Below, piece by piece: positions 34,355-43,302 of a stretch of DNA of 64,000 nucleotides. The translations under genes were made by a program, and so were the position numbers. The stretch spans positions 30,078-94,077 of the forward strand of contig CAYOQO010000004.1 of assembly GCA_964406135.1 (NCBI GenBank), in the 5' to 3' direction. Numbering within the stretch: the first letter of the stretch is position 1; each line of letters begins with the position of its first letter. Source of the DNA: JACPFN01 sp964406135 (GTDB lineage: Bacteria; Babelota; Babeliae; Babelales; Chromulinivoraceae). Below the pieces are notes generated by a model. The model was not told where the DNA came from and did not search any database. It saw only the letters and a program-made list of their open reading frames with translations.

Positions 34355-35004
34355 TCTTTTTTATCTTTACTTCGTTCAGAAGGTTTGAGTAACCATGCAG
34401 TTAACACTGATCCTGCAAAAGCACCCTGCCAAAATCTTTTTTTACCAAACTCTTTAACCCATTTTTCTGAACACTGACTGTTATTTCCATACCAATGAAA
34501 CAATCCATAGTTGTTTTGCTGCAAATTATTTTGTTGATTGTATATCGAAGCTGAACTTGCAGTTGAAGCCCGAGCAGAAGCTGAAGATCGAGCTCTGGTT
34601 GGTCCATAAGACCTCCAAGAGCCAAAAGTCGCCGACTTTATCACCGTTTGCGCCGATTCAATCGAACAAGAAATAGGAATTTTTATACGATTTTTTAAAT
34701 TTGCCGAAATAGCCCTCAAATTTGCGCTATTTTGATTTACAAGCCCTCTTGCTCTCATTGCGCAAGCAACCAAGCCCATGCTTGAACCTTGATCAAATTT
34801 GATCACTTTTTGGGCAGCTTGAAAGTCCGGAATAACAGGATTTGAAGAAGCCCTAAATTTTGACCAAACTGCACGAGCTGCCATCTTGACTGGTTTGCTT
34901 CGAGCACAAACTGCAAAACCTATCAATGCAAAAAACTCTGTAACAAATGGCTGCGTTTCAATTGAAAAAAACAATATCCATGAAAACATAATTTTTTTAA
35001 ACAT
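34351..35004 (-). CDS. Secreted protein of unknown function
   Basis: 217 residues. The N-terminus MFKKIMFSWILFFSIETQPF is a signal peptide or anchor. The middle is basic and Ala/Ser-rich (RSSASARASTASSA), then Asn/Gln-rich (YNQQNNLQQNNYG), and ends in a hydrophobic AFAGSVLTAWLLKP segment and a charged tail (SERSKDKKD). The C-terminal pattern could be a weak membrane anchor. No family is recognised. Its last codons overlap the convergent HAS-barrel gene by 4 bp. Confidence 0.5.
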   Translation of the reverse strand: MFKKIMFSWILFFSIETQPFVTEFFALIGFAVCARSKPVKMAARAVWSKFRASSNPVIPDFQAAQKVIKFDQGSSMGLVACAMRARGLVNQNSANLRAISANLKNRIKIPISCSIESAQTVIKSATFGSWRSYGPTRARSSASARASTASSASIYNQQNNLQQNNYGLFHWYGNNSQCSEKWVKEFGKKRFWQGAFAGSVLTAWLLKPSERSKDKKD

Positions 35005-35154
35005 ATGCCTAAATCCCCTGTCAAAATCTTAATACCCTATAAAAAGAGAGTAACAAAAAATGAAATAAATGCTAAGCAACGCTATTTTTTGTAAAAAATA
35101 AAAAACTATGGAATACTTAAAATATCATTAAAATGTTTGATTTTAAGGGTCCTT

Positions 35155-36075
35155 ATGTTTAACTTCATCAAAGAAAAATTACAGAAAATTTACACGGGCA
35201 TCACTGCACAACTTCAGTCAATTTTTAATGCACCAAGCATTGATCAAACAACTATCAATCAGGTTCAAGAACTTTTACTCAAAGCTGATACAGGGGTTGT
35301 AACCACCAAAAAAATTATTGCACATCTTACACAAGCATATGCTCAAGGCAGCATCACCCAAGGACAAGATTTACAATTTTTTTTACAACAAGAACTTTGC
35401 AAACTTTTAGTCACTTCAAAAGAATCAAACATCAACCAAGCCCAAGTTTTCTTAATGGTCGGCATTAACGGAAGTGGGAAAACAACGTTTACCGCAAAAC
35501 TGGCACATTTTTTTGCACAACAAAATAAACAATGTTTTATTGCCGCAGCTGATACTTTTCGCGCAGCAGCACAAGAACAGCTTACATCATGGAATAGCAA
35601 AGCTGGTGCAACCTTGATCACCGGCAAACCAAATCAAGATGCAGCATCAGTTGTTTTTGATGCATGTGATCAATTTAAAAAACAAAACGCAGATATTTTA
35701 ATCATCGACACTGCAGGCCGACTGCAAACCAAAGAAAATTTGATGCATGAACTTGAAAAAATTAAACGCATCATCATGAAACAACTCCCAAACCACAAAA
35801 TTTGTACACTGTTGACCGTCGACAGCATGCTTGGCCAAAATTCACGAGAGCAAGCGCGCGTGTTTCATGAAGTTTGCACGATTGATGGTATAGTGCTTAC
35901 CAAAATGGATGGAACCGGAAAAGGTGGCATTATTTTTTCAATTGTTGATGAATTGCAGATTCCCATTGCATTTTTATCATGGGGTGAAAAAATTGAAGAC
36001 ATGACTTCCTTTAAAGTTGAACAATTTGTTCAACATTTGTTAGGGATTAGCGACTTAAAAGAAACCAATGATTAA
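35155..36075 (+). CDS. ftsY: Signal recognition particle receptor FtsY
   Basis: 306 residues from the ATG at 35155 with AAGGG upstream; the frame is open to a TTG at 35137 that has no support. The acidic A domain is absent and the N helical bundle starts at once. The GTPase has MVGINGSGKTTFTAKLA (G1), DTFRAAAQEQL, IIDTAGRLQTKENL (G3), LTKMDGTGKGG (G4/closing loop) and IAFLSWGE. It docks ribosome-SRP complexes at the membrane. The following prmC gene overlaps its end by 8 bp. Confidence 0.96.
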   Translation: MFNFIKEKLQKIYTGITAQLQSIFNAPSIDQTTINQVQELLLKADTGVVTTKKIIAHLTQAYAQGSITQGQDLQFFLQQELCKLLVTSKESNINQAQVFLMVGINGSGKTTFTAKLAHFFAQQNKQCFIAAADTFRAAAQEQLTSWNSKAGATLITGKPNQDAASVVFDACDQFKKQNADILIIDTAGRLQTKENLMHELEKIKRIIMKQLPNHKICTLLTVDSMLGQNSREQARVFHEVCTIDGIVLTKMDGTGKGGIIFSIVDELQIPIAFLSWGEKIEDMTSFKVEQFVQHLLGISDLKETND

Positions 36076-36901
36076 AAAATATTTAAATCTCATTCAAAAT
36101 CAAACTAATCTGTCATCACAAGAATCCTGGTGGCTTTTAGAGCACATCACCCAAAAATCACAAGCAGAACTTTTACTAACAACGAATCTGAATTCATCAG
36201 AAATAATAAATCTTGAACATGCAATTGATCAACTGAAAAATCAAAGCAAACCTTTAGCCTACATCATTGGATTTGTTCCTTTTTTAAATTTGAAAATTCA
36301 GGTAGAACCACCGATTTTAATTCCAAGGCCAGAAACTGAGCAATGGGTTGCAAAAATTATTGCCGATTTTGCATCATACCAAGATGAAATTAAAAATATT
36401 TGCGATCTGGGAACAGGATCAGGATGCATTGCCCTTGCCCTTGCAAAAAACTTTCCAAACGCTCATGTCACAGCTATTGATATCAACGCACAAGCTTTAA
36501 AACTGGCACAAAAAAATGCAGAACTTAACAACATTAAAAACATTTCATTTATTCATTCTGACCTGTTTGAACAAATTTCAAACAATCAAAAATTTGATTT
36601 GATTGTTTCAAACCCACCCTACATTGATCCAAAACATCTGCCAACCATGATGAAACAGGTTATCAAATGGGAAGATCATGGAGCACTTTTTGCACCAAAT
36701 CATGGACTGCACATCATCACGCAAATTTTGCAAAAATCTACACAATTTTTACAAAAAAATAGCGCCCTTCCGGCGCAATTGATTTTAGAAATTGATCATG
36801 ATCAACATGCACAAGTGATCAATTTGGCACAACATTTTGGTTGGCGTGCGCAAGCGATTCAAGATAGTTTTGGTAAATTAAGAACGATTTGGTGCCAATA
36901 A
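36068..36901 (+). CDS. prmC: Release factor glutamine methyltransferase PrmC
   Basis: 277 residues. An N-terminal helical domain (QAELLLTTN, LAYIIGFVPFLNLKI) leads to LIPRPETEQWV, then the SAM-binding motif ICDLGTGSGCIALALA and the catalytic NPPYIDPKHL. It methylates the GGQ glutamine of RF1 and RF2. Translationally coupled to ftsY. Confidence 0.95.
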   Translation: MIKKYLNLIQNQTNLSSQESWWLLEHITQKSQAELLLTTNLNSSEIINLEHAIDQLKNQSKPLAYIIGFVPFLNLKIQVEPPILIPRPETEQWVAKIIADFASYQDEIKNICDLGTGSGCIALALAKNFPNAHVTAIDINAQALKLAQKNAELNNIKNISFIHSDLFEQISNNQKFDLIVSNPPYIDPKHLPTMMKQVIKWEDHGALFAPNHGLHIITQILQKSTQFLQKNSALPAQLILEIDHDQHAQVINLAQHFGWRAQAIQDSFGKLRTIWCQ

Positions 36902-36904
36902 AAA

Positions 36905-36928
36905 AGCGCCAACCTTTCGATTGACGCT
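36905..36928 (-). terminator. Hairpin terminator after a secreted-protein gene
   Basis: An 8-bp stem AGCGCCAA / TTGACGCT with an 8-base loop lies between convergent genes. The C.A mismatch on the + strand is a G.U pair on the minus strand, where the stem is followed by TTTTT, so it serves the gene ending at 36954. Confidence 0.55.
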
Positions 36929-36953
36929 ATCAATATTTTATTTAAAAATTAAC

Positions 36954-37550
36954 TTATGCTCTCGCAGCTATTCTGCTACGACGATGATAAGCTTTATGAG
37001 GTTTAAAAGCTACTGGTTGCTGTTCAACAATATTTTGATCAACTGATTCAGGTTGTGGCACAATATTTGCAGCTTGTGCATAAGTAGGTTCAGCATGTGC
37101 TAAACCACGAACTGCACCAAAAACTGACAACAACGTCATCACTTTTGAAACTTTACTCAAAATTCCATCAGTTACATCATCAGCATAACATAGACCATTC
37201 CAAAGTTTGCCATACCATGTGGTAGCATCATTTGGTAAAATTCCTGCTAATCTTAAAAGACGAGGACTTGTAAATACAGGCTTAAGATATTGATCTAATT
37301 GACTATTCAAAGTTCCTACTTGTTGCGTTAAAGTACCATTTAAAGTACCTACCTGCTGCACAAGCTCTGATGAAGAACCGTACATTTTTCCAACTTCATA
37401 ACCCATACTTGCAAGCGTTACTGGAACTGCTGAAGCTTGTAAAAACTTCCAAGCTGTAGCACCAAATCCAGCAGCCATAGACGCTGCACCTTGAGCAGAA
37501 GAACTCATCAATCCAATGATAGTTAAGGCTGTAAGAAATAATTTTTTCAT
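36954..37550 (-). CDS. Secreted protein of unknown function
   Basis: 198 residues from an ATG at 37550 with AGGAGG upstream. The signal peptide is MKKLFLTALTIIGLMSSSAQG. The mature part contains two copies of QQVGTLN in tandem (about 65-82) in a helical region, then LLRLAGILPNDATTWYGKLW and a basic tail (HKAYHRRSRIAARA). No family is recognised. Confidence 0.55.
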   Translation of the reverse strand: MKKLFLTALTIIGLMSSSAQGAASMAAGFGATAWKFLQASAVPVTLASMGYEVGKMYGSSSELVQQVGTLNGTLTQQVGTLNSQLDQYLKPVFTSPRLLRLAGILPNDATTWYGKLWNGLCYADDVTDGILSKVSKVMTLLSVFGAVRGLAHAEPTYAQAANIVPQPESVDQNIVEQQPVAFKPHKAYHRRSRIAARA

Positions 37551-37738
37551 AAAATCCTCCTGATCTTCATTTCACTCTTTTTATCCATATTTTAGCTTAT
37601 CTAAAGGGTATCAAATGAGCTCTGCATCGTCAAAAGGGGTGGGGTCTTTTAAAAAAAAATCAAAAAGAAGATTTCATTTTTTTTAAAAAAATAGTATGAA
37701 TAATGCCAATTGATCGAAACTTTCAAAAAAGGGATCTT

Positions 37739-38683
37739 ATGATAAATCAAAAAACACAATGTATCATCCTGAGCACGCTTTTAATATCCACCTTTTCATG
37801 CATTCAAAGCTCAACAACGCAAAAAAATCCCGCTTTTTTTAACGGAATGACATTAAAATCTAACTCTAAAGATCCAAAAAACCCAACTCAACCCGATACA
37901 GCCCAACAAACAAAAATTGATGAAGAGATTCAAAGACGAAAAGATAATGCTTCAACTCATGACACAGCCTCTACTGTAGAACCAGCTCAACTAGCAACCT
38001 CAAGCAGTCATCACCCTACACAACCTACCAATAAACAAAAAGAAGACGGTCAAAAAATTGCAGACTATTTAGCAGAAAGAAGCAGACAAGCAAATGATTT
38101 TGATCATATACCTGAAATAACCGCAAAACCATCCGCTAGATTAGGCGATGTTTTTATTCCCACAGTTTTACCAGAACAAACATCAACAGTTCGACCATCT
38201 AAGCAAGGATGGACAGAAGGTACTTCAGGCTATATTTTACGATTAATTGAAAATGGACAATTTCCTCTAGCTCTTTTAGCTGATACAACAATCTTTGAAA
38301 GTTTAGGCCAAGCTCTTAAAGATTCTGCTCTTGCTTTTGCAGCAAAACAAAAAGAACAACAATCCCAAAATCACAGCACCTTAGAACAACAACGTCCTGA
38401 TTTTCAATCAACAACAAATGCTGTTCACTTAATCGCTCTAGCTGGTTCACAATGCTGTAAAACAGGATCAATTGTGCCTGTTCGCATAGAAGAAATTTTA
38501 GCTCTTTTAGAAACTGAACAACGAAAAATGGAACAGGAAACAGATGTAGCTCTTTTTGAATTAACACACCGCGAACAAAGATTAAAAAAATTACGACAAA
38601 ACGTTCTTCAATTACATGCAACAGCTAGTACATTGCGTCCAATATCACCTCAAAGAAAAGTAACCATTGGACAACCAAAATAA
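37739..38683 (+). CDS. Secreted protein of unknown function, Gln/Thr-rich
   Basis: 314 residues from the ATG at 37739 (AAAAGGGA upstream); the frame is open to 37703 but the signal peptide starts here (MINQKTQCIILSTLLISTF). Residues 30-120 are low complexity (Thr, Gln, Pro). A compact part follows (SGYILRLIENGQFPLALLAD, NAVHLIALAGSQCCKTGSIVPVR split by variable sequence) and the end is a coiled coil (LETEQRKMEQETDVALFEL). It is followed by a second secreted gene of similar make-up 22 bp downstream; the pair is probably one transcript. Confidence 0.5.
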   Translation: MINQKTQCIILSTLLISTFSCIQSSTTQKNPAFFNGMTLKSNSKDPKNPTQPDTAQQTKIDEEIQRRKDNASTHDTASTVEPAQLATSSSHHPTQPTNKQKEDGQKIADYLAERSRQANDFDHIPEITAKPSARLGDVFIPTVLPEQTSTVRPSKQGWTEGTSGYILRLIENGQFPLALLADTTIFESLGQALKDSALAFAAKQKEQQSQNHSTLEQQRPDFQSTTNAVHLIALAGSQCCKTGSIVPVRIEEILALLETEQRKMEQETDVALFELTHREQRLKKLRQNVLQLHATASTLRPISPQRKVTIGQPK

Positions 38684-38705
38684 CTAAAAAGTGAAATAAA
38701 ATCTC

Positions 38706-39773
38706 ATGAAAAAATATATTTTATTTCTCACATTTTGTGCATGGACATTTGATACTTTTGCAAAACCTAAAAAAAATCAACCTGCTCCTGCACGAGTAGC
38801 ACAACCCTCTCAACAACCCACAGAAACATGGGAAGATGTTGCAAAAGCAAATAATCCTGCTCCTGCAAACTCAAATCCTGCATGTCCTCCAAATTCTTTA
38901 GAAACATCTCCTAAGCATATTTCACTGCCTGAGCCACAAAGCGATGAGGATGACAATTGCTTAGGCTCACGACAATCAGCTCATTCATCACCGCTTGAAC
39001 GACCAAAAAGTCCTGATTCTCCAACAATTTTTGAAGCTCAACAAATAGAAATAGCTCCTGAAACACCACGCTTATCTGCTGAAGAAATTCAACGAGTTCA
39101 AGATATTCAAGAAACCGCAAAAACATTATTTAAAAGATTCAAACAATCTTTAGATGAAGGATGGGTTACTTTTACCGAACATGACACTCCAGCACAAGCA
39201 AAACCAGTATCAACAAAATCTTGGGTTGAAAAATTTGCAGGACTACCAAAAGCTTGGTGGCAAGAACACATAACTGACAAAAATCGTGTTGAACATTTCA
39301 TGCGCTATGCAGGAATTGTTCGAACTTATGTTATTTTATGCCAAAAACAACAAGCTGGCGAATTAGAATTATTTATCAAAGATTTAAATGAATCAAACGA
39401 TGGTGAAGGAAATCGATGGCTGGATGAAGCTTTAGTTCATGCAATCAAAGATGGACGAGAAAATACAACAAGAAAATTATTAAATTTTTCAATTCCTTAT
39501 CTTGAAGGCATAACGCCTTTAACTCGAAGCTCTGTTCGAGATTTTTTAATTAAACGTGCAGAACAAAAACGAAAAGCTTTAGAAACAGAACATGAAGAAT
39601 TTGCACATGATATGCATGATCTTGCGCGAACTATTCAAGCAACCACAAATACTGACCCTCAAATTCCTATGATTCCTATTGAAACATTAGAAGATATCTC
39701 TCGAGCAACTGCTTTAGCTTTAACCAAAGGTGCAACAGGTGGTTACCTGCCACGAATTGTTGAAAAAAAATAA
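38706..39773 (+). CDS. Secreted protein of unknown function, Pro-rich then helical
   Basis: 355 residues. The signal peptide is MKKYILFLTFCAWTFDTFA. Residues 20-125 are Pro/Ser-rich and probably disordered. A helical domain follows from about 130 (EIQRVQDIQETAKTLFKRFK, WVEKFAGLPKAWW, HFMRYAGIVRTYVI, ALVHAIKDGRENTTRKLLNF). The last of these resembles one ankyrin-like helix pair, too weak to call. The end (ISRATALALTKGATGGYLPR) is distinctive. It is followed by a perfect terminator. Confidence 0.5.
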   Translation: MKKYILFLTFCAWTFDTFAKPKKNQPAPARVAQPSQQPTETWEDVAKANNPAPANSNPACPPNSLETSPKHISLPEPQSDEDDNCLGSRQSAHSSPLERPKSPDSPTIFEAQQIEIAPETPRLSAEEIQRVQDIQETAKTLFKRFKQSLDEGWVTFTEHDTPAQAKPVSTKSWVEKFAGLPKAWWQEHITDKNRVEHFMRYAGIVRTYVILCQKQQAGELELFIKDLNESNDGEGNRWLDEALVHAIKDGRENTTRKLLNFSIPYLEGITPLTRSSVRDFLIKRAEQKRKALETEHEEFAHDMHDLARTIQATTNTDPQIPMIPIETLEDISRATALALTKGATGGYLPRIVEKK

Positions 39774-39780
39774 GAGTGAT

Positions 39781-39809
39781 AAATAAGGCTGCATTTTGCA
39801 GCCTTATTT
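39781..39809 (+). terminator. Intrinsic terminator after two secreted-protein genes
   Basis: A perfect 13-bp stem AAATAAGGCTGCA / TGCAGCCTTATTT with a 3-base loop, 8 bp after the stop codon, followed by ATTTTAAAAC. Confidence 0.88.
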
Positions 39810-39890
39810 ATTTTAAAACCTCTTAATTCTGGTATGCTAAGCAATGACTTTTTTATAAATTTTGAAAAATAGAAATCCTCTTTTTTCCTC

Positions 39891-40025
39891 ATCCCCGCGA
39901 AGGCAGCCTTACTTCACGAAGAAAAGTTTCGCAAGGCTCATAATTTAGCCATACGAAGCAAGTAAAACGCGTAGTATGGGGATCCATGTCTTTTAGCTGA
40001 AATAGATTCCCGCCTTCGCGGGAAT
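39891..40025. repeat. Composite palindromic element plus simple element before mutL
   Basis: A 93-bp block is bounded by ATCCCC (39891-39896) and GGGGAT (39978-39983). It contains an inner inverted repeat AGCCTT / AAGGCT (39905-39910, 39933-39938) around CGAA / TTCG. A simple element follows: ATTCCCGC / GCGGGAAT with loop CTTC at 40006-40025, then GAGGGGAGGGG. The block is much richer in G and C than its surroundings and fills most of the gap before mutL, so it may also influence mutL transcription. Confidence 0.65.
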
Positions 40026-40053
40026 GAGGGGAGGGGCGAAACATTATTCCGTC

Positions 40054-41967
40054 ATGACCCCACAAAAAATAAAAATCCTAGATCCTTCGGAAGCTATAAA
40101 AATAGCTGCCGGAGAAGTTATTGAACGACCTGCACACATCATCAAAGAGTTAATTGAAAACAGCATTGATGCTGGTGCAAAAAATATTTCACTGCATCTG
40201 CAAAGTGCTGGCAAAGATTTGATCAAAATTACTGATGATGGTTTTGGTATGTCACCTGATGATGCAAAATTATGTTTTGCACATCATGCCACGAGCAAAA
40301 TTTCAACCGTTCATGATCTCACTTCAATTGCTACCTATGGTTTTCGCGGAGAAGCTTTAAGCAGTATTGCAAGTGTAAGCCATGTGGTACTTATCACCAA
40401 AACTCACGATGAAAAAGTTGCAACACAAATTAAATTGCAACATGGAAAAATTCAAGAAATTTCTCAAGCTGGACATCCAACAGGCACAACTTTGATTATT
40501 TCACATCTGTTTGATAATGTTCCCGCACGAAAAAAATTTTTAAAAACAGATGATACTGAATGGAATTTCATTGTCAGCATCATTCAAGCATTTTGCCTTC
40601 GATATCCACAAATTCATTTTAAAATTTTTCACAACGATATCATGACATACAATTGCAGCGCAACTGACAAAATTACCACACGTTGTGCACAACTTTGGAC
40701 CAATAATTTACATGCTCATTTACTTGAACTAGAGCCAACATTCACAGAAAATATAAAAATTTCTGGTGCGATTTCAAATCAAACGTACCATCGATTTAAT
40801 CGTGGCCAAATTTTTATTTTTGTAAACAATCGTTGGGTGAAAAATTCAGAACTTTCAAAAGCTGTGCTGAAAGGTTATGATGGCGTACTTCCAGCACAAA
40901 AATTTCCTGCAGCATTTATTTTTATAGAAATTAATGCTGATCAAGTTGATATCAACATTCATCCAAAAAAAGAAGAAGTTAAATTTTTGCATCCTGGCAT
41001 GGTACAAAAAGCAATTGAAACTACGGTGAAAAATTGCTTAGAGTCGCAAATTAAAAAAGTTTTAGAACATAAAAAAGATATGGATCCTCGCCTGCGCGAG
41101 AATGAGGGAATGACACAACAAATTTCAACGCCAACTCCTTTAAAACTTTTCAGTGAAACATGGAAGAACGAAGAGACCATGAATCCTGCTCTTTCCAAAA
41201 CCAAAATTTCAATCGATTTTAAACCTATTCCTGCTATTCCAATTCATATTGATGAATTTAACACTCCATCTACAAATGCCATTCCTGACTTTGAGCGTGA
41301 ATCAAAATCCGTAAGTAATTTTTCGAATATTGCTTCACCAGCAAGCAACATCCCTTTTGATCAAGAACCGTACAACATCATTGGCCAATTTCACAAAACT
41401 TACATCATGATTGAAAAATCAGCAGAACTGATCATGATTGATCAACATGCAGCACATGAGCGAATTTTGTATGAACGCTTTCAAAAAAATGTTAGCGAAA
41501 GCTCAACCATACAACTTTTATTTCCTCACATAGTTAAACTAACCAATGAAGAAATTTTAATACTTGAACAGCATCAAGCAGTTTTACATCAACATGGGAT
41601 CATTTTTGATCGTTTCTCAGATCATGAACTGATCATTCAAAAAACACCTGTTGAAACTTCAGGACATGCAGCACAAGAAATTTTACAAACTATTTTAATC
41701 TGGATTTCAGAAAATAATTTTGCAACAGATGATGAAATAACGACAGAACTTCATGAAAAAATTTTAGCAGAAAAAGCATGTAAAGCAGCATGCAAAGCTG
41801 GTGATACACTGCATGAAGAGCAAATGCAAAATTTGATTAAAGAGCTCATGATTACACAGCGAAATTTTTGCTGTCCACACGGCCGACCGACCATGTGGAC
41901 ATTGCAATTAAAAGAAATTGAAAAACATTTCAAACGTGATTACACTGGAACGAAAACAAAATGGTAG
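40054..41967 (+). CDS. mutL: DNA mismatch repair protein MutL with endonuclease motif
   Basis: 637 residues from the ATG at 40054 (MTPQKIKILDPSEAIKIAAG), the family start; the frame continues upstream into a palindromic repeat. The GHKL ATPase motifs are IKELIENSIDAGA, ITDDGFGM and TYGFRGEALSSI. A linker of about 120 residues contains a palindromic-element insert (DPRLRENEGMT). The C-terminal domain has DQHAAHERILYE, ACKAACKAGD and CCPHGRPT, the metal-site set of MutL endonucleases, so strand incision does not need MutH. MutS is not in the window. The next gene overlaps its stop by 7 bp. Confidence 0.95.
   Translation: MTPQKIKILDPSEAIKIAAGEVIERPAHIIKELIENSIDAGAKNISLHLQSAGKDLIKITDDGFGMSPDDAKLCFAHHATSKISTVHDLTSIATYGFRGEALSSIASVSHVVLITKTHDEKVATQIKLQHGKIQEISQAGHPTGTTLIISHLFDNVPARKKFLKTDDTEWNFIVSIIQAFCLRYPQIHFKIFHNDIMTYNCSATDKITTRCAQLWTNNLHAHLLELEPTFTENIKISGAISNQTYHRFNRGQIFIFVNNRWVKNSELSKAVLKGYDGVLPAQKFPAAFIFIEINADQVDINIHPKKEEVKFLHPGMVQKAIETTVKNCLESQIKKVLEHKKDMDPRLRENEGMTQQISTPTPLKLFSETWKNEETMNPALSKTKISIDFKPIPAIPIHIDEFNTPSTNAIPDFERESKSVSNFSNIASPASNIPFDQEPYNIIGQFHKTYIMIEKSAELIMIDQHAAHERILYERFQKNVSESSTIQLLFPHIVKLTNEEILILEQHQAVLHQHGIIFDRFSDHELIIQKTPVETSGHAAQEILQTILIWISENNFATDDEITTELHEKILAEKACKAACKAGDTLHEEQMQNLIKELMITQRNFCCPHGRPTMWTLQLKEIEKHFKRDYTGTKTKW
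41082..41114. repeat. Palindromic element inserted in frame in mutL
   Basis: The stretch GGATCCTCGCCTGCGCGAGA followed by ATGAGGGAATGAC has the structure of the simple element (CTCGC / GCGAG stem inside GGATCC...GAATGA). It is read in frame as DPRLRENEGMT in the linker between the ATPase and endonuclease domains. The surrounding linker is ordinary AT-rich coding sequence. Confidence 0.75.
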
Positions 41968-42371
41968 TTCAAATAAATATGACCAATGATGTAAATTTAA
42001 TTATCAATCAACTTTCAAATGCTTTAAAAAGTCTTGAAGAAGCAACAGCGCAACCGATTAGTAACAGTAGAGTTGAAATTGACGGAACAATTCAACGATT
42101 TGAATTTTGCATTGAGCTTTTTTGGAAATTTTTGAAAAAAAAATTACAAAATGAATACGGCATTGAAGTTAACGGACCGAAAAAAGTTATGCAACAAGCC
42201 TATGCAAGCAACCTGATTAATCATGAAGAAATTTGGATTGAAATGCTTGATGATCGAAACATGACTTCGCATACTTATGACAAAGCTTTAGCAGACAAAA
42301 TTTATAAAAACATAAAAAAATATATTCCTTTTTTAAAACAAGCTTTTCATGAATGTAATAACATCAAATAA
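41961..42371 (+). CDS. HI0074-like nucleotidyltransferase-substrate-binding protein (HEPN superfamily), orphan
   Basis: 136 residues, all helical. The middle has the family pattern RVEIDGTIQRFEFCIELFWK, split as DGTIQRFEF and CIELFWKFLKKKL, then EIWIEMLDDRNMTSHTYD. RNMTSH fits the R-x4-6-H motif of HEPN ribonucleases. HI0074-type proteins normally sit beside a MNT nucleotidyltransferase (HI0073 type) as a toxin-antitoxin pair. No MNT gene is next to it: mutL overlaps its start and a convergent membrane-protein gene follows. An orphan toxin-like gene is odd unless the partner is elsewhere. Confidence 0.85.
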   Translation: MVVQINMTNDVNLIINQLSNALKSLEEATAQPISNSRVEIDGTIQRFEFCIELFWKFLKKKLQNEYGIEVNGPKKVMQQAYASNLINHEEIWIEMLDDRNMTSHTYDKALADKIYKNIKKYIPFLKQAFHECNNIK

Positions 42372-42374
42372 AAA

Positions 42375-42401
42375 ATCCCCACATCAAAATGATGTAGGGA
42401 T
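42375..42401 (-). terminator. Hairpin terminator between HEPN gene and membrane-protein gene
   Basis: A 12-bp stem ATCCCCACATCA / TGATGTAGGGAT with loop AAA. The single C.A mismatch on the + strand is G.U on the minus strand, so it chiefly serves the minus-strand gene ending at 42427. Confidence 0.7.
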
Positions 42402-42426
42402 AAAACTTTTGTATTAAAATTTTAAA

Positions 42427-43233
42427 TTATTTACCACTCATTTGACGATATACATTTGCTTCAACCTGATTGTGAAGCGGAATGAAGAAAAATGCTGTCA
42501 AAATTAATACATTACCCAAAGAACCAAAAATAATTGAGATTAAAGAAAAACCACAAAGCTGCAAAACTGAATCTTGTGTTAATGCCCAACTTGCTTGTAA
42601 AGCTTTAACAATTCCTAAATTTTTATCAATCACAAAATATTTTGCAAAACGTAAACGTTGATACACATAAATTCCAGGAAATACAAACAACATAAATCCT
42701 GCAAGTGTTGCAACTCCAACAATAAAACTTACCACAAAAACACGAGGAACTAAGTAATAATAATCAAACAAATAACGAAGCGTTACTGGTTTGTTTGCAT
42801 TCAATTCAAGGGCAATTTTTGTCCAACCAACCGTGATCATGTCAATAACCAACTTAACTACTAACATCGTGGGAATCATGACTGAAAAAAGATACGCTGA
42901 TTCATAACTGTTCACGTCAACAGACACCATTTCACGGCCAATTGTTTGTTGAGCAATATCAGGAGCAAGATATGGTTGTAATGATTCTTGAACTGTTGTA
43001 CCACCATAATGCAAAGCACCTGTTGCTGTGTGTACAACATGATTGAACATATTTAAAAGTGGTGTTACATGATAACGAAGTGCATAAAAATCAATCACCC
43101 CTAAAAATGCAAGCGCTGCAGCACATGTCAACATTCCAATCAAAATTGCAACAACAAAAAACATAAAATAATTTAACACCGTACGAGCACCTTGCCCATA
43201 AGCTGTTTCTAAAGAAAATTTTTTGGTAAACAT
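42427..43233 (-). CDS. Integral membrane protein of unknown function
   Basis: 268 residues with about five hydrophobic segments (NYFMFFVVAILIGMLTCAA, MIPTMLVVKLVIDMITVGW, VFVVSFIVGVATLAGFML, CGFSLISIIFGSLGNVLIL). The stretch FVFPGIYVYQRLRFAKYFVI with KALQASWALT recalls the YciC/DUF975-like group of membrane proteins, in which PGI and a later S.xL helix are typical. A soluble loop of about 80 residues lies between helices 1 and 2. The function is unknown. Confidence 0.65.
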   Translation of the reverse strand: MFTKKFSLETAYGQGARTVLNYFMFFVVAILIGMLTCAAALAFLGVIDFYALRYHVTPLLNMFNHVVHTATGALHYGGTTVQESLQPYLAPDIAQQTIGREMVSVDVNSYESAYLFSVMIPTMLVVKLVIDMITVGWTKIALELNANKPVTLRYLFDYYYLVPRVFVVSFIVGVATLAGFMLFVFPGIYVYQRLRFAKYFVIDKNLGIVKALQASWALTQDSVLQLCGFSLISIIFGSLGNVLILTAFFFIPLHNQVEANVYRQMSGK

Positions 43234-43302
43234 AAAGCTCCTTTTTTGATTACCAGACGATTAAAATTTCGAAAACAATGTACAACTAAAAAGTTTTTAC
43301 TG

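Noticed and set aside
36762..36780. Palindrome GCGCCCTTCCGGCGC inside prmC as another repeat insertion
   Set aside because: It lacks the GGATCC and GAATGA flanks, and PrmC has no extra residues at this point.
39891..40053. N-terminal extension of MutL from 40024
   Set aside because: The extra residues are encoded by the palindromic element; the family start is at 40054.
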